A model generated the notes under the pieces. That model searched no databases. It saw only the letters and a program-made list of their open reading frames with translations, and had not been told where the DNA came from. A stretch of DNA of 64,000 nucleotides from CALINF01 sp039990395 (GTDB lineage: Bacteria > Pseudomonadota > Gammaproteobacteria > Pseudomonadales > Halieaceae), in assembly GCA_039990395.1 (NCBI GenBank), contig JBDXFZ010000144.1:1-64000 (forward strand), read 5' to 3'. Made by a program: the position numbers and the translations under genes. How positions within the stretch are numbered: the first letter of the stretch is position 1; the number at the start of each line of letters is the position of its first letter. Positions 53,967 to 62,378 of the stretch are shown here, piece by piece.

Positions 53967-55940
53967 CTATTTACCTCCACACACGTTCTGCTGATCACTA
54001 TCGATATAGGGCGTCTGCGGACACTGAATATATCTCAGTCTTTCTCCCATGGGCGCTAGCCTATCGGCACGTATTTCGGGAGGTGCGTTATTAATGCTGT
54101 TTCCGAGCTGCTGGCCGGCCTCATCCAGTCCCAGGAAAGCAATCATGTCATCCTGATCGATACCATCGCCAGAAACACCGATGCCGCCCACCAACTGATT
54201 ACCTCGGTAGATAGGCACACTACCTGGAAAAATCTGAATACCATTTGCGATTCTGGGCGCTGCGGCATCGGGACAATTTGACTGGACGTCCTGATCAGTT
54301 GCACCTGCAGCAAACAACACGTGGGTAAAGATGCTGTTAATCGTCAGATCAAGCTGTAACCCGGTCGAAAAAACACTCCATTCATCGTTTGCGAAGGGCT
54401 TACTGAACGGACCACTGGGATTCCCCCTAATGCCATCGGGGTAGAATGGCCGCGACAGATTGCCACCCGCTCTGTCAGAAAAAGCCGTACCGTCTGTCAG
54501 TGCATTCGGGCCCACAAATGCCTGCACTTGATCAACATAGGTGGGAATAAACACTTCGGCTTTGGGAGACAGATCTGGATTTAAGTAAACCGCGGGGGTT
54601 GTGATTGCCCGCAAGAACGCGGCCGCGTCGCGTGAGGAAAAAAGCGCAGCTGTACGCGCTTTCTGCAGCGAAACATCGGCACCAAAAACCGGGGCATCAG
54701 CCGAACGGACAACTCCCAAAATTACACCCTGACTATCAACTACGGAGATAGTCACTCTGGCGGGCGTACCAATCGGTCGGCGTATTTGCGCCCGGCTGCG
54801 GGCCGCGACTACCAGCGCGCTTTCAAGCAGCGTGGCTACCTCGCTGGCCGACAACGGAGCCACGGGAAGCGTGCCGCCATCGGAGCCGCCTCTGGGCGGG
54901 AAGCGATTGTTGTTGTCTTCGTCTACGAATACGAACGATTCTATACTTGCCAATGCACCTGCCCTGATACCGGATGCCGGTGTGCCAAATGCGGTGCCTG
55001 CAATAATGCGTCCGCCACCATAACCTTGAACATCAACAAGATTGCCACGGTCTACCAACGAATCGTAAGCAGGTGCTTGCTCCGGAGACACTGGCAAATT
55101 GCCAAACTCAACATCCGTAAAGCGAAGAGTTTTTCCCTCAACGGTAATTCGGTCGGCACGCCTGTCACGAGGCGCTGCAAAATCGTAGGTCGCAGCCAAG
55201 GCTATTTGCTCATCTATATCACGATCGTCATTGAGAATATTCTTATCGATTGTGTAGCGACCATCGGCAATGACGCCTACACCACCGACCGGTGTGCCAG
55301 ATTTATAAAGCGGAAAACCACCTGGATCTGCTGACAAACCCAGCGGGGAACGCTGAGGTCCTACGTTACTGCCCGCCGAAGCGCCGGACAGCACAAAATC
55401 AGAGCACGCGAGCTGACTAAACTGCACCCCAAACAACGGGCCGGCAGGTTGGTTCTCTTCGCCTGGGTTGAAGTGCTCCTGAACAATTTGATTAGCGGTA
55501 CGGCTGGAGAACGCATTGCCTTCGCTAGATAAGTAGGCGCCGGTTACCGCCTTGGTGATTGCAGCAAGCGCTCCCGCATTGGTGCCGGCTGGTAGCACAA
55601 CTCCTTCAAGACCGGTGCTGATCGTAGTGGGAAAAGTCGTGCCTATCTCAACTGCGGCTCCTTGGACAGCCATCCTGTGAATAGCCAATACGTTGCCTAC
55701 GCGATCTACCACGGCGATCGTCGCCTCAACACCCAACGCCTCTGCTTGGGCTATTCCCTGCGCCAGAACCTGCTTTACATCAGCTATCGTAAGCGATGTT
55801 GATTGCGTAGCACACTGACCCACACACGGTGTCGAACTATCATCTGTCGCGGGTGACGCCCCTGCGCTACTGCCACCGCTGCCACCCCCCCCACACGCGG
55901 TGAGTAACAACAAGCCGGCCGCACATCCAAGTAACCTCAT
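53967..55940 (-). CDS. Lipoprotein with two GlcG/HbpS-like domains
   Basis: 657 aa. Lipobox LLTAC places the acylated Cys at residue 16, followed by a Gly/Ser-rich linker. Two GlcG/HbpS-like domains are visible: one near the N-terminus (LTIADVKQVLAQGIAQAEALGVEATIAVVDRVGNVLAIHRM) and a second after about residue 365 (VATLLESALVVAARSRAQIRRPIGTPARVTISVVDSQGVILGVVRS), both with the GGIGVSGDG or GGVGVIADG closing turn. HbpS-type domains can bind heme. The start overlaps the preceding stop by ATGA. An outer-membrane location near the barrel is likely. Confidence 0.78.
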   Translation of the reverse strand: MRLLGCAAGLLLLTACGGGGSGGSSAGASPATDDSSTPCVGQCATQSTSLTIADVKQVLAQGIAQAEALGVEATIAVVDRVGNVLAIHRMAVQGAAVEIGTTFPTTISTGLEGVVLPAGTNAGALAAITKAVTGAYLSSEGNAFSSRTANQIVQEHFNPGEENQPAGPLFGVQFSQLACSDFVLSGASAGSNVGPQRSPLGLSADPGGFPLYKSGTPVGGVGVIADGRYTIDKNILNDDRDIDEQIALAATYDFAAPRDRRADRITVEGKTLRFTDVEFGNLPVSPEQAPAYDSLVDRGNLVDVQGYGGGRIIAGTAFGTPASGIRAGALASIESFVFVDEDNNNRFPPRGGSDGGTLPVAPLSASEVATLLESALVVAARSRAQIRRPIGTPARVTISVVDSQGVILGVVRSADAPVFGADVSLQKARTAALFSSRDAAAFLRAITTPAVYLNPDLSPKAEVFIPTYVDQVQAFVGPNALTDGTAFSDRAGGNLSRPFYPDGIRGNPSGPFSKPFANDEWSVFSTGLQLDLTINSIFTHVLFAAGATDQDVQSNCPDAAAPRIANGIQIFPGSVPIYRGNQLVGGIGVSGDGIDQDDMIAFLGLDEAGQQLGNSINNAPPEIRADRLAPMGERLRYIQCPQTPYIDSDQQNVCGGK

Positions 55941-57634
55941 TGTTCGAGTTCCCCCCTCGCTAATATTGAGCGAGTTCCATCAGATTGATGAAACGCATGG
56001 CAGCCCACGCAGTCCACTGCACTGAATCCCTTATCCTGAGAATGGCAGGTAAGACAGTTGTCCTGTCCGGGGATGAGAACATCACTAGCCTTCTCCGAAA
56101 CGGAGGCCTCGTGGCAGGTTTCGCAGACCTCGTCTTCGTCTCCGGCAAGACTCAAATGACTCACGTGATCAAAGCGGCTCTTGGGATACCAGTCGTCTAT
56201 AATTTTTACTGGCTGAACGAACCAGCGATCACTTATGTCGGCAAGCCCCGTATCCATCACTTCATGACAGGTGATACATCCTGTCTCTGCAAACTGATAC
56301 TCAGCTTCTTTAAGTGCTTCGGCGCGACCACAGTCCAGCCCCGAACCCTGACATTCAGCCAGCCCTTCACGTTTCCCTGGAACTCGCCTTGGCTTGGTTG
56401 CTGCACGCTGCTGCCTTAACACCGGATCGGTAAACTCTCTAATAAAATGCGCTTCCATCGCGACAATCGCTTCACGCAAGTTACCGTGTGGCAGCTCAAT
56501 GTCTGGCTCAAAAACATCAAAATTGAGCGTGTGGCATGAACGGCAGTGCTGATCCATAGTAATCGGTTCAAAGTGTTCGCCATCGTCTTTCAGGGTATGG
56601 CAAGAGTCGCACTGAAGTGCATCCCCACTCTGTGCATCCTGTACCTTGTCGATATCCAGATGCACTGTGTGCGTGAACTTCAAATTTGATGCTTCTGCAA
56701 TTTCACCTTCGCCCCGCCTTACGCGTTCAGTTGCCCAACCATGCGCTCCGCCGGGCCCCTGCGCAGTAAGCAACGACACGCGAAACTCCGGATGCGCAGC
56801 CTGCGTAAACGCTGAAACGCTGCCTGGTAGTGCAGCCATAGAAGTAACCCAAGTATCAGGGTCGGCGTGGCAATCTACGCACAAGCCATTATCCCGATTC
56901 ACTATCTGAGGTGGCTCGTTGTGTTCGCGGTGACAACTACCACACCTTGCTTCCGCGAACACCTCAGTCTCGTGTAGCGAAACATCAACATGTTCACGCA
57001 GGTTTCGGTGACAATCCAGACACGTATCATCTTTTACCATTTTGAAAGGCTCAACGTGACACGCCTGACAATCTTCGCTGATACCGGCGGTCTGATGCGC
57101 AGCTGCCAGCGGGCCTGAAGACCAGACTCCATCGTCAGGAAGGGGCGTCTGACGCAGCATAGAGGCAAGCTGGGGTGACAGCATGCCTCCAAGCGGTATC
57201 AGCAAAAACAGAGCCATCACGACCAGCAGTAGAATCCAGCTCAGGCGCCGAACGTTCCATATTCTGCTCTGCAACTCCATCCCATCAAGGAGAAAGGACG
57301 CTGGGGAGCTTGAGAGCGGCGTCTGCTCCAGCGCAAAATCAAATCCAACGGGGGCCGCCACCACCTCGAATCGAAAACCGCCAAATTCAAAATTGTCGCC
57401 TGCGGCAAGAGCTGCCTTGCTCGTTAATTTCTGATTGACGGTGAGCTGCGCTCGCTTTGACGTTATCTGCCAGTTATCGCCAGACGATCGCCAAATCTGA
57501 ACACTACCCTTAGCGCCAACAATTTGAACCAGCGCGTTCTCGTCTCCGCCAAGAGTAAGGCTGTCTGCCTGAAACTCTGTTTCGGCAGCCTCGGCACTTT
57601 CACGACCCGTCTTCTTTCTGATAAGAAAATACAT
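55937..57634 (-). CDS. Membrane-anchored decaheme cytochrome c with FHA-like cytoplasmic domain
   Basis: 565 aa. Residues 1-95 have the strand pattern and length of an FHA domain (SLTLGGDENALVQIVG, AAGDNFEFGGFRFEVV) but lack the GR, SRxH and SxNG residues that bind phospho-threonine, so it is degenerate. One helix at 131-151 (LSWILLLVVMALFLLIPLGG) spans the membrane. The periplasmic part has ten CXXCH sites: CQACH, CLDCH, CGSCH, CVDCH, CDSCH, CRSCH, CITCH, CETCH, CLTCH, CVGCH. It should collect electrons from the cytochrome b encoded 4 bp upstream. The join of an FHA-like module to a multiheme cytochrome is unusual. Confidence 0.82.
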   Translation of the reverse strand: MYFLIRKKTGRESAEAAETEFQADSLTLGGDENALVQIVGAKGSVQIWRSSGDNWQITSKRAQLTVNQKLTSKAALAAGDNFEFGGFRFEVVAAPVGFDFALEQTPLSSSPASFLLDGMELQSRIWNVRRLSWILLLVVMALFLLIPLGGMLSPQLASMLRQTPLPDDGVWSSGPLAAAHQTAGISEDCQACHVEPFKMVKDDTCLDCHRNLREHVDVSLHETEVFAEARCGSCHREHNEPPQIVNRDNGLCVDCHADPDTWVTSMAALPGSVSAFTQAAHPEFRVSLLTAQGPGGAHGWATERVRRGEGEIAEASNLKFTHTVHLDIDKVQDAQSGDALQCDSCHTLKDDGEHFEPITMDQHCRSCHTLNFDVFEPDIELPHGNLREAIVAMEAHFIREFTDPVLRQQRAATKPRRVPGKREGLAECQGSGLDCGRAEALKEAEYQFAETGCITCHEVMDTGLADISDRWFVQPVKIIDDWYPKSRFDHVSHLSLAGDEDEVCETCHEASVSEKASDVLIPGQDNCLTCHSQDKGFSAVDCVGCHAFHQSDGTRSILARGELEQ

Positions 57635-57638
57635 AGCG

Positions 57639-58517
57639 CTACCAGTAGAGGAAAACGGAGATGATGTGAACCGTTAAAGCACCCAGCAGCGCTACGGTTA
57701 ACGGAATATGTAACGCCAGCCATACTTTGACCAATCCACGAAGACGCGTGTCTCGCCTAAGTAGGTGGAGTACAAACTGTCGTCGGCCAAACAGGGCAAG
57801 AAGTTCATTCAGAACTTCGGCATCGGCCGCCTTTCTGGCGTCAGGGATACGCTTGGTCAGAACATCGATAACAGCCGACTGCTCCGTGTTGGCGATCGGG
57901 CGACCCCCATCTGTTATCTGTACCATCGATTTATCGGTTGCGCGTAGCTGCTGCCATACGCCGCCACCCAGGCGCGTTAGCTCCAGCGCACTCACAACCA
58001 TCAACTGTATGTCTGCATCCGTCCGGCGCACAACTTTACGGATTTCTTCATCCAGGTCTACAAGCTCTGCCAGCCACTGCTCGTTGTTTCTACCGGAACT
58101 GTTTTCGGCGATTCGCGTCGGCAAATGCATATACACATAGAGTCCGTAGACGCCAGATGCAATCACCAAACACATGAGCACGTAGGCTAATGTATGCACA
58201 TTCCAGCCAAACTGAGCGGCGCAGTGCAGTGTCGCAATGATCAATAAGGCGATACCCAAATAGACGTGCGCCGACGTCCAACCCTGCACGGTGCCTATTG
58301 CGGAGCGGTACTTCCGTTTTCGAATACCTAGCAGGCTCAACCAGATAATCAGGCCAGCACCAACGGTTCCCAGCACATAGCCCTGCCAGGTACCTCCATT
58401 CGGTGGCTGACCTGGCTGAAAGGACTGAGAGACGTAGAGTGCTATACACACAACTGCAGCGAAGATTGACCACTTCAAGTAACGTTGCTTTTGCCAACCT
58501 AAAAGGCTCTCTCGCAT
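57639..58517 (-). CDS. Cytochrome b with two HX13H helices (ferric-reductase-like)
   Basis: 292 aa. Five membrane segments are likely. Two of them carry histidine pairs with identical spacing: HVYLGIALLIIATLH (third helix) and HIPLTVALLGALTVH (last helix), both HX13H, the arrangement that binds two stacked b hemes in ferric reductase and NADPH oxidase membrane domains. A hydrophilic segment of about 90 residues (rich in E, D, R; about 140-235) lies between helices 4 and 5. It would pass electrons from the cytoplasmic flavin/Fe-S protein to the periplasmic hemes. Only 2 and 4 bp separate it from its neighbours. Confidence 0.82.
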   Translation of the reverse strand: MRESLLGWQKQRYLKWSIFAAVVCIALYVSQSFQPGQPPNGGTWQGYVLGTVGAGLIIWLSLLGIRKRKYRSAIGTVQGWTSAHVYLGIALLIIATLHCAAQFGWNVHTLAYVLMCLVIASGVYGLYVYMHLPTRIAENSSGRNNEQWLAELVDLDEEIRKVVRRTDADIQLMVVSALELTRLGGGVWQQLRATDKSMVQITDGGRPIANTEQSAVIDVLTKRIPDARKAADAEVLNELLALFGRRQFVLHLLRRDTRLRGLVKVWLALHIPLTVALLGALTVHIISVFLYW

Positions 58518-58519
58518 AG

Positions 58520-61000
58520 CTAGCGTGCCTCTACAAGTTCTACAAACTGCTCAGGCCCTACTCTAGTGGCAGCACCAGTAGGACAGGCGCGCACACAAGC
58601 GGGGCCACCCGCCTGCCCCATGCAGGCATCGCACTTAACGGCCTTTTTGACAGCATCGGCATCAGCTGGCTTCATGTTATCTGGCTCTCCAGGGCCAGAG
58701 CCTGCACCAAACATTAGCCACGATAGCAAGCCAGGTTTTGGTGGCGCCGGGTAACTAAGTTTAATTGCATCATAGGGACAATTCGTCTCGCAGTTACCAC
58801 AGCCTATACAGGTATCAGCAATGAATACCTGACCATCTGCTGCTCGGCGAATGGCGTCTGGCGGACAGTCTTTCATGCAATGCGGTAACTCGCAGTGCCT
58901 GCATGAAACCGGCACATGAAGATTGGCCATCGACGCTCCAGACTTTCTGTCTAGCCGTGATATGCCACCATGAGTTTCCGCGCAGGCTTTTTCACAATTA
59001 TCGCAACCTACACAAAGCGTTTCGTCGATAACCAAAGCATTAGTGGCCTCGCCCAACCCTTCTGCCACGAGAAAGCCAACTGCCTTGGCCGACTCTGGCT
59101 GCGAGGCCATCACGTTGGATTTCTGAAGCAGCGTGCTCAATCTATCTTGAAGCACTTCTACGTAATCGGGCTGGCTGTTTACCAGCGCAAGAAACTCTGC
59201 CTTATGAATTTCCAAGGTCTCGGTACGTACTGCCGCAGTGGCCGTATCGCGACGCATCGGTGCGCCCATTAGCGCCATTTGCCCTGCAAGCTCACCCGAA
59301 TGCAGTTGAGCCAGCACCAGGTCTGCGCTACCTCGCGACAATACGATTGTGCCGCTGCGAATCAATTGCAGCGAATCGCCCTCTTCGCCCTCGCGAAAAA
59401 CCGTTTCGCCAGCATTGTATTGACGGGCATCCGCCTTATCGGCAATCTCACCCAGCGCATCAATACTGAGGTTTGGCCTGAACGCCGACTGCAGCGCACG
59501 AATCTTGAATATGCGGTCAATTCCGGATCTGACGTCCTCATTAGAGTTCATCAGCTTAACCATAATCCGGCGAGGCGTTTCTATTAGGATTGCGTCTTCA
59601 CTCACTACTGCATCCCCCTGTCTGGGGCGACCCGAGATCAAGCTCATCTCTCCAAAAAACTGCCCAGGCACGATGGTATGCCAGGGACCGTCTTTTTCGA
59701 GCTGCAGTTTCACTTCTCCTTCTACCAGCGTAAAGAAGCCGGTAGAAAACTCCCCGTGGCGATAAAGCGGTTCGCCAGCGGGTACAAATGCAGTGGAGCG
59801 CTCAGTAGGCGCAGGCATGCTGGCCAGTTGCTCCTTTGGCACACTTACCATAATCCGGCTCTCAATAATCAACTCCCTGAAAGCCAGTGGATTCATGCGC
59901 CTGAACATCGGCACACGCTGCTGATATAGCGCGAGAACCTCTTCAGCGTCCATCACATAAGGCAGGCCCGAGAACTGATCCTGAAGCAATGGGTAGTCGG
60001 CAGGCTTGGTGTCCTTGCCGTGGATAAACTCCACTACGTCGTAGCCCTGATTCATCGCTTGCTTTATCAGCGGGTAACCACCGAGAGCGCCAATGATATA
60101 CAAACCCGATACATTACTCTGATAGTGCCGATCTACATCCGGGGTTGCATCTGGGTTCTTACTGGTGATTTCAATACCACAGGATTCCACGAACCGACGC
60201 GGTGGAACGGTCCCTAAGCGCGCGATAATTCTGTTGCATTCAATGCGTTCTTCACCAGAAGCGGTATTAAGTACGATCGCTCCCTTGCCATCGGTTTCAG
60301 CAGGTAGCTCGAGCGAGGAAACCGAGCTTTCATAGCGACAACTAAACGGATTGGATTTATCGTTGATAGCTGCCAACACATTATTCAGATTGCCGTCTTT
60401 CGCCCTGCTGAATTCGTTGCGCCGGTTGACAATGACGACCTTGTTTTGCTCCGAAAGCGCAATTGCGTTTTCAATCGCTGCATCACCCGCACCGATAACT
60501 ACGATGGTTTCGTCTGTATAGTCTGCTGGATCATCGAGCGTATAAAGTACGAAGTCAGACTCACCATCTCCTGGCACACCAAGCGTTCTTGGGTTGCCTT
60601 GCGTTCCAATAGACAGAACAACGTGCTCGGCACGAATACTCTCGCCTGTTTGCAAAGCAAGTTCAAAGCTACCGCGCTCGCCCTGGATGGACACCACCTC
60701 GCTGTTATAGCGAATATTGATTCCACCCTCGATGCTATCAGACCACTTGCCCAGTATTTCTTCGCGCTTGCCCGCGTCAAAGGGAACCGGTGAGCGCAGC
60801 GCAAGAAAGCCAGGCTCATCCATTACATGCTTGCCTTTCTGGTATTTCTGAATGGTTTTAGCAAAAACAGAAAAACCTTCTAGAAGCACATAAGAAGGAG
60901 TTTCCCTACCCTCTTCCCGGTCATACTCTGCAGCACGACCGGCGGCACTCAAGCCTGCAGGGCCCGCCCCTATAATTACAATGTGGTAATTGTCTGCCAA
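58520..61000 (-). CDS. Flavoprotein with tandem cNMP-binding-like domains and four [4Fe-4S] clusters
   Basis: 826 aa soluble fusion. Residues 1-340: thioredoxin-reductase-like FAD/NAD(P) module with IVIIGAGPAGLSAAG and a second Rossmann IVVIGAGDAAIENA. Residues about 385-505 and 520-635: two cyclic-nucleotide-binding-like domains (GQFFGEMSLISGRPRQGDA; GELAGQMALMGAPMRRDTA). Residues about 660-815: ferredoxin with four Cys sets CVGCDNCEKAC, CRHCELPHCMKDCP, CIGCGNCETNCP and CDACMGQAGGPACVRACP, typical of DmsB/HycB-type electron-transfer subunits. No CxxC disulfide active site is seen. It likely takes electrons from NAD(P)H and delivers them to the cytochrome b. Confidence 0.88.
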   Translation of the reverse strand: MADNYHIVIIGAGPAGLSAAGRAAEYDREEGRETPSYVLLEGFSVFAKTIQKYQKGKHVMDEPGFLALRSPVPFDAGKREEILGKWSDSIEGGINIRYNSEVVSIQGERGSFELALQTGESIRAEHVVLSIGTQGNPRTLGVPGDGESDFVLYTLDDPADYTDETIVVIGAGDAAIENAIALSEQNKVVIVNRRNEFSRAKDGNLNNVLAAINDKSNPFSCRYESSVSSLELPAETDGKGAIVLNTASGEERIECNRIIARLGTVPPRRFVESCGIEITSKNPDATPDVDRHYQSNVSGLYIIGALGGYPLIKQAMNQGYDVVEFIHGKDTKPADYPLLQDQFSGLPYVMDAEEVLALYQQRVPMFRRMNPLAFRELIIESRIMVSVPKEQLASMPAPTERSTAFVPAGEPLYRHGEFSTGFFTLVEGEVKLQLEKDGPWHTIVPGQFFGEMSLISGRPRQGDAVVSEDAILIETPRRIMVKLMNSNEDVRSGIDRIFKIRALQSAFRPNLSIDALGEIADKADARQYNAGETVFREGEEGDSLQLIRSGTIVLSRGSADLVLAQLHSGELAGQMALMGAPMRRDTATAAVRTETLEIHKAEFLALVNSQPDYVEVLQDRLSTLLQKSNVMASQPESAKAVGFLVAEGLGEATNALVIDETLCVGCDNCEKACAETHGGISRLDRKSGASMANLHVPVSCRHCELPHCMKDCPPDAIRRAADGQVFIADTCIGCGNCETNCPYDAIKLSYPAPPKPGLLSWLMFGAGSGPGEPDNMKPADADAVKKAVKCDACMGQAGGPACVRACPTGAATRVGPEQFVELVEAR

Positions 61001-61015
61001 CGTCGAAACCCCTAG

Positions 61016-62359
61016 CTAGATAACGCCGTAGGCCAGCATCGCGTCGGCCACCTTAATGAACCCCGCGATATTTGCCCCTTTAACATAGTTCACATACTCG
61101 CCCTCCTGGCCGTGCCTGGCGCACTGAGCATGTATACCCTTCATAATACTTTGCAGTTTTGCCTCGGTTTCTTCGGCTGTCCACGCAAGACGCATACTGT
61201 TTTGCGTCATTTCCAGGCCAGACACCGCAACGCCACCGGCATTGGCTGCCTTACCTGGGCCATAAAGTACTTTTGCCTTTTGCAGCACATGAATACCTTC
61301 AACCGTAGTTGGCATGTTGGCTCCTTCGGAAACGCCGATACAGCCATTGTCGACCAACACGCGCGCATCGTCTTCATTCAGTTCGTTCTGGGTGGCACAT
61401 GGGAACGCCAGATCGCAAGGCACACTCCAGGGGCGCTCGCCGGCGTGGAATTCAACACCAAACTTGTCGGCATATTCTGATATTCGCCCTCTCCTGACGG
61501 TCTTTAGTTCAACGACCCAAGCGAGCTTCTCCTCGTCAATTCCATCGGGGTCATAAATGAAGCCCGAAGAATCCGAGAGCGTGACCACCTTGCCGCCAAG
61601 CTGATTGATCTTTTCCGTACAGTAGGTCGCCACATTGCCTGACCCAGAAACAACGCAGGTCTTCCCGTCGAGAGAGTCGCCTTTGTGCTTTAGCATTTCC
61701 TGCATGAAGTAGGCGTTACCGTAGCCAGTAGCCTCCGTGCGGATAAGGCTGCCACCAAACTCCAGGGCTTTACCCGTTAGCACGCCGGTGAACTCACGTG
61801 CCAGACGCTTATACTGGCCGAACATATAGCTGATTTCTCGAGCACCAACGCCAATGTCACCAGCAGGAACGTCCGTATTAGCGCCAATATGGTGTACTAA
61901 CTCGGTCATGAACGACTGACAAAAGCGCATGACTTCTCGGTCAGACTTGCCCTTGGGATTGAAATCCGAGCCGCCTTTACCAGCACCTATTGGTAGCGTT
62001 GTTAAGCTGTTTTTAAAGGTTTGTTCAAAGCCGAGAAATTTCAGGATACTCAGATTGACTGATGGATGAAATCGCAATCCGCCTTTATAGGGACCAATAG
62101 AGTTATTAAACTGAACACGGTAGCCGCGATTTACCCTGATATTGCCCTCGTCATCTTCCCAAACAACTCGAAAGATCACGGTGCGATCGGGCTCTGTCAT
62201 ACGCTCGATGATCCCTGCCTGCCTATAGCGCGGATTCTCAAGGATAAATGGAATGACGGATTCCGCCACCTCATACACGGCCTGATGAAACTCTGTCTCA
62301 CCAGGATTGCGCTTTATCAACCCTTCCATGAAACGCTCTAGCGAAAGCTCATCGTACAT
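61016..62359 (-). CDS. gdhA: NADP-type glutamate dehydrogenase
   Basis: 447 aa hexameric-class GDH. Catalytic and substrate motifs are GPYKGGLRFHPSVN, LPIGAGKGGSDFNPKGKSD and VPAGDIGVGAREI; the coenzyme fold is VVSGSGNVATYC. It aminates 2-oxoglutarate with NADPH. AGGAG precedes the ATG. It lies 15 bp ahead of the flavoprotein gene and 19 bp behind the upstream gene on the same strand, so it could be co-regulated with the electron-transfer genes. Confidence 0.95.
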   Translation of the reverse strand: MYDELSLERFMEGLIKRNPGETEFHQAVYEVAESVIPFILENPRYRQAGIIERMTEPDRTVIFRVVWEDDEGNIRVNRGYRVQFNNSIGPYKGGLRFHPSVNLSILKFLGFEQTFKNSLTTLPIGAGKGGSDFNPKGKSDREVMRFCQSFMTELVHHIGANTDVPAGDIGVGAREISYMFGQYKRLAREFTGVLTGKALEFGGSLIRTEATGYGNAYFMQEMLKHKGDSLDGKTCVVSGSGNVATYCTEKINQLGGKVVTLSDSSGFIYDPDGIDEEKLAWVVELKTVRRGRISEYADKFGVEFHAGERPWSVPCDLAFPCATQNELNEDDARVLVDNGCIGVSEGANMPTTVEGIHVLQKAKVLYGPGKAANAGGVAVSGLEMTQNSMRLAWTAEETEAKLQSIMKGIHAQCARHGQEGEYVNYVKGANIAGFIKVADAMLAYGVI

Positions 62360-62378
62360 ATGTAGACTCCTGCAACTG

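Noticed and set aside
48319..61000. Standard Mtr/Omc metal-reduction operon
   Set aside because: The barrel and cytochromes show no recognisable MtrA/MtrB/OmcA features, and the FHA, PP2C, LVIVD and GlcG components are not part of those systems.
58520..61000. Thioredoxin reductase
   Set aside because: The FAD fold is similar, but there is no CxxC active-site pair and the chain continues into sensor and ferredoxin domains.
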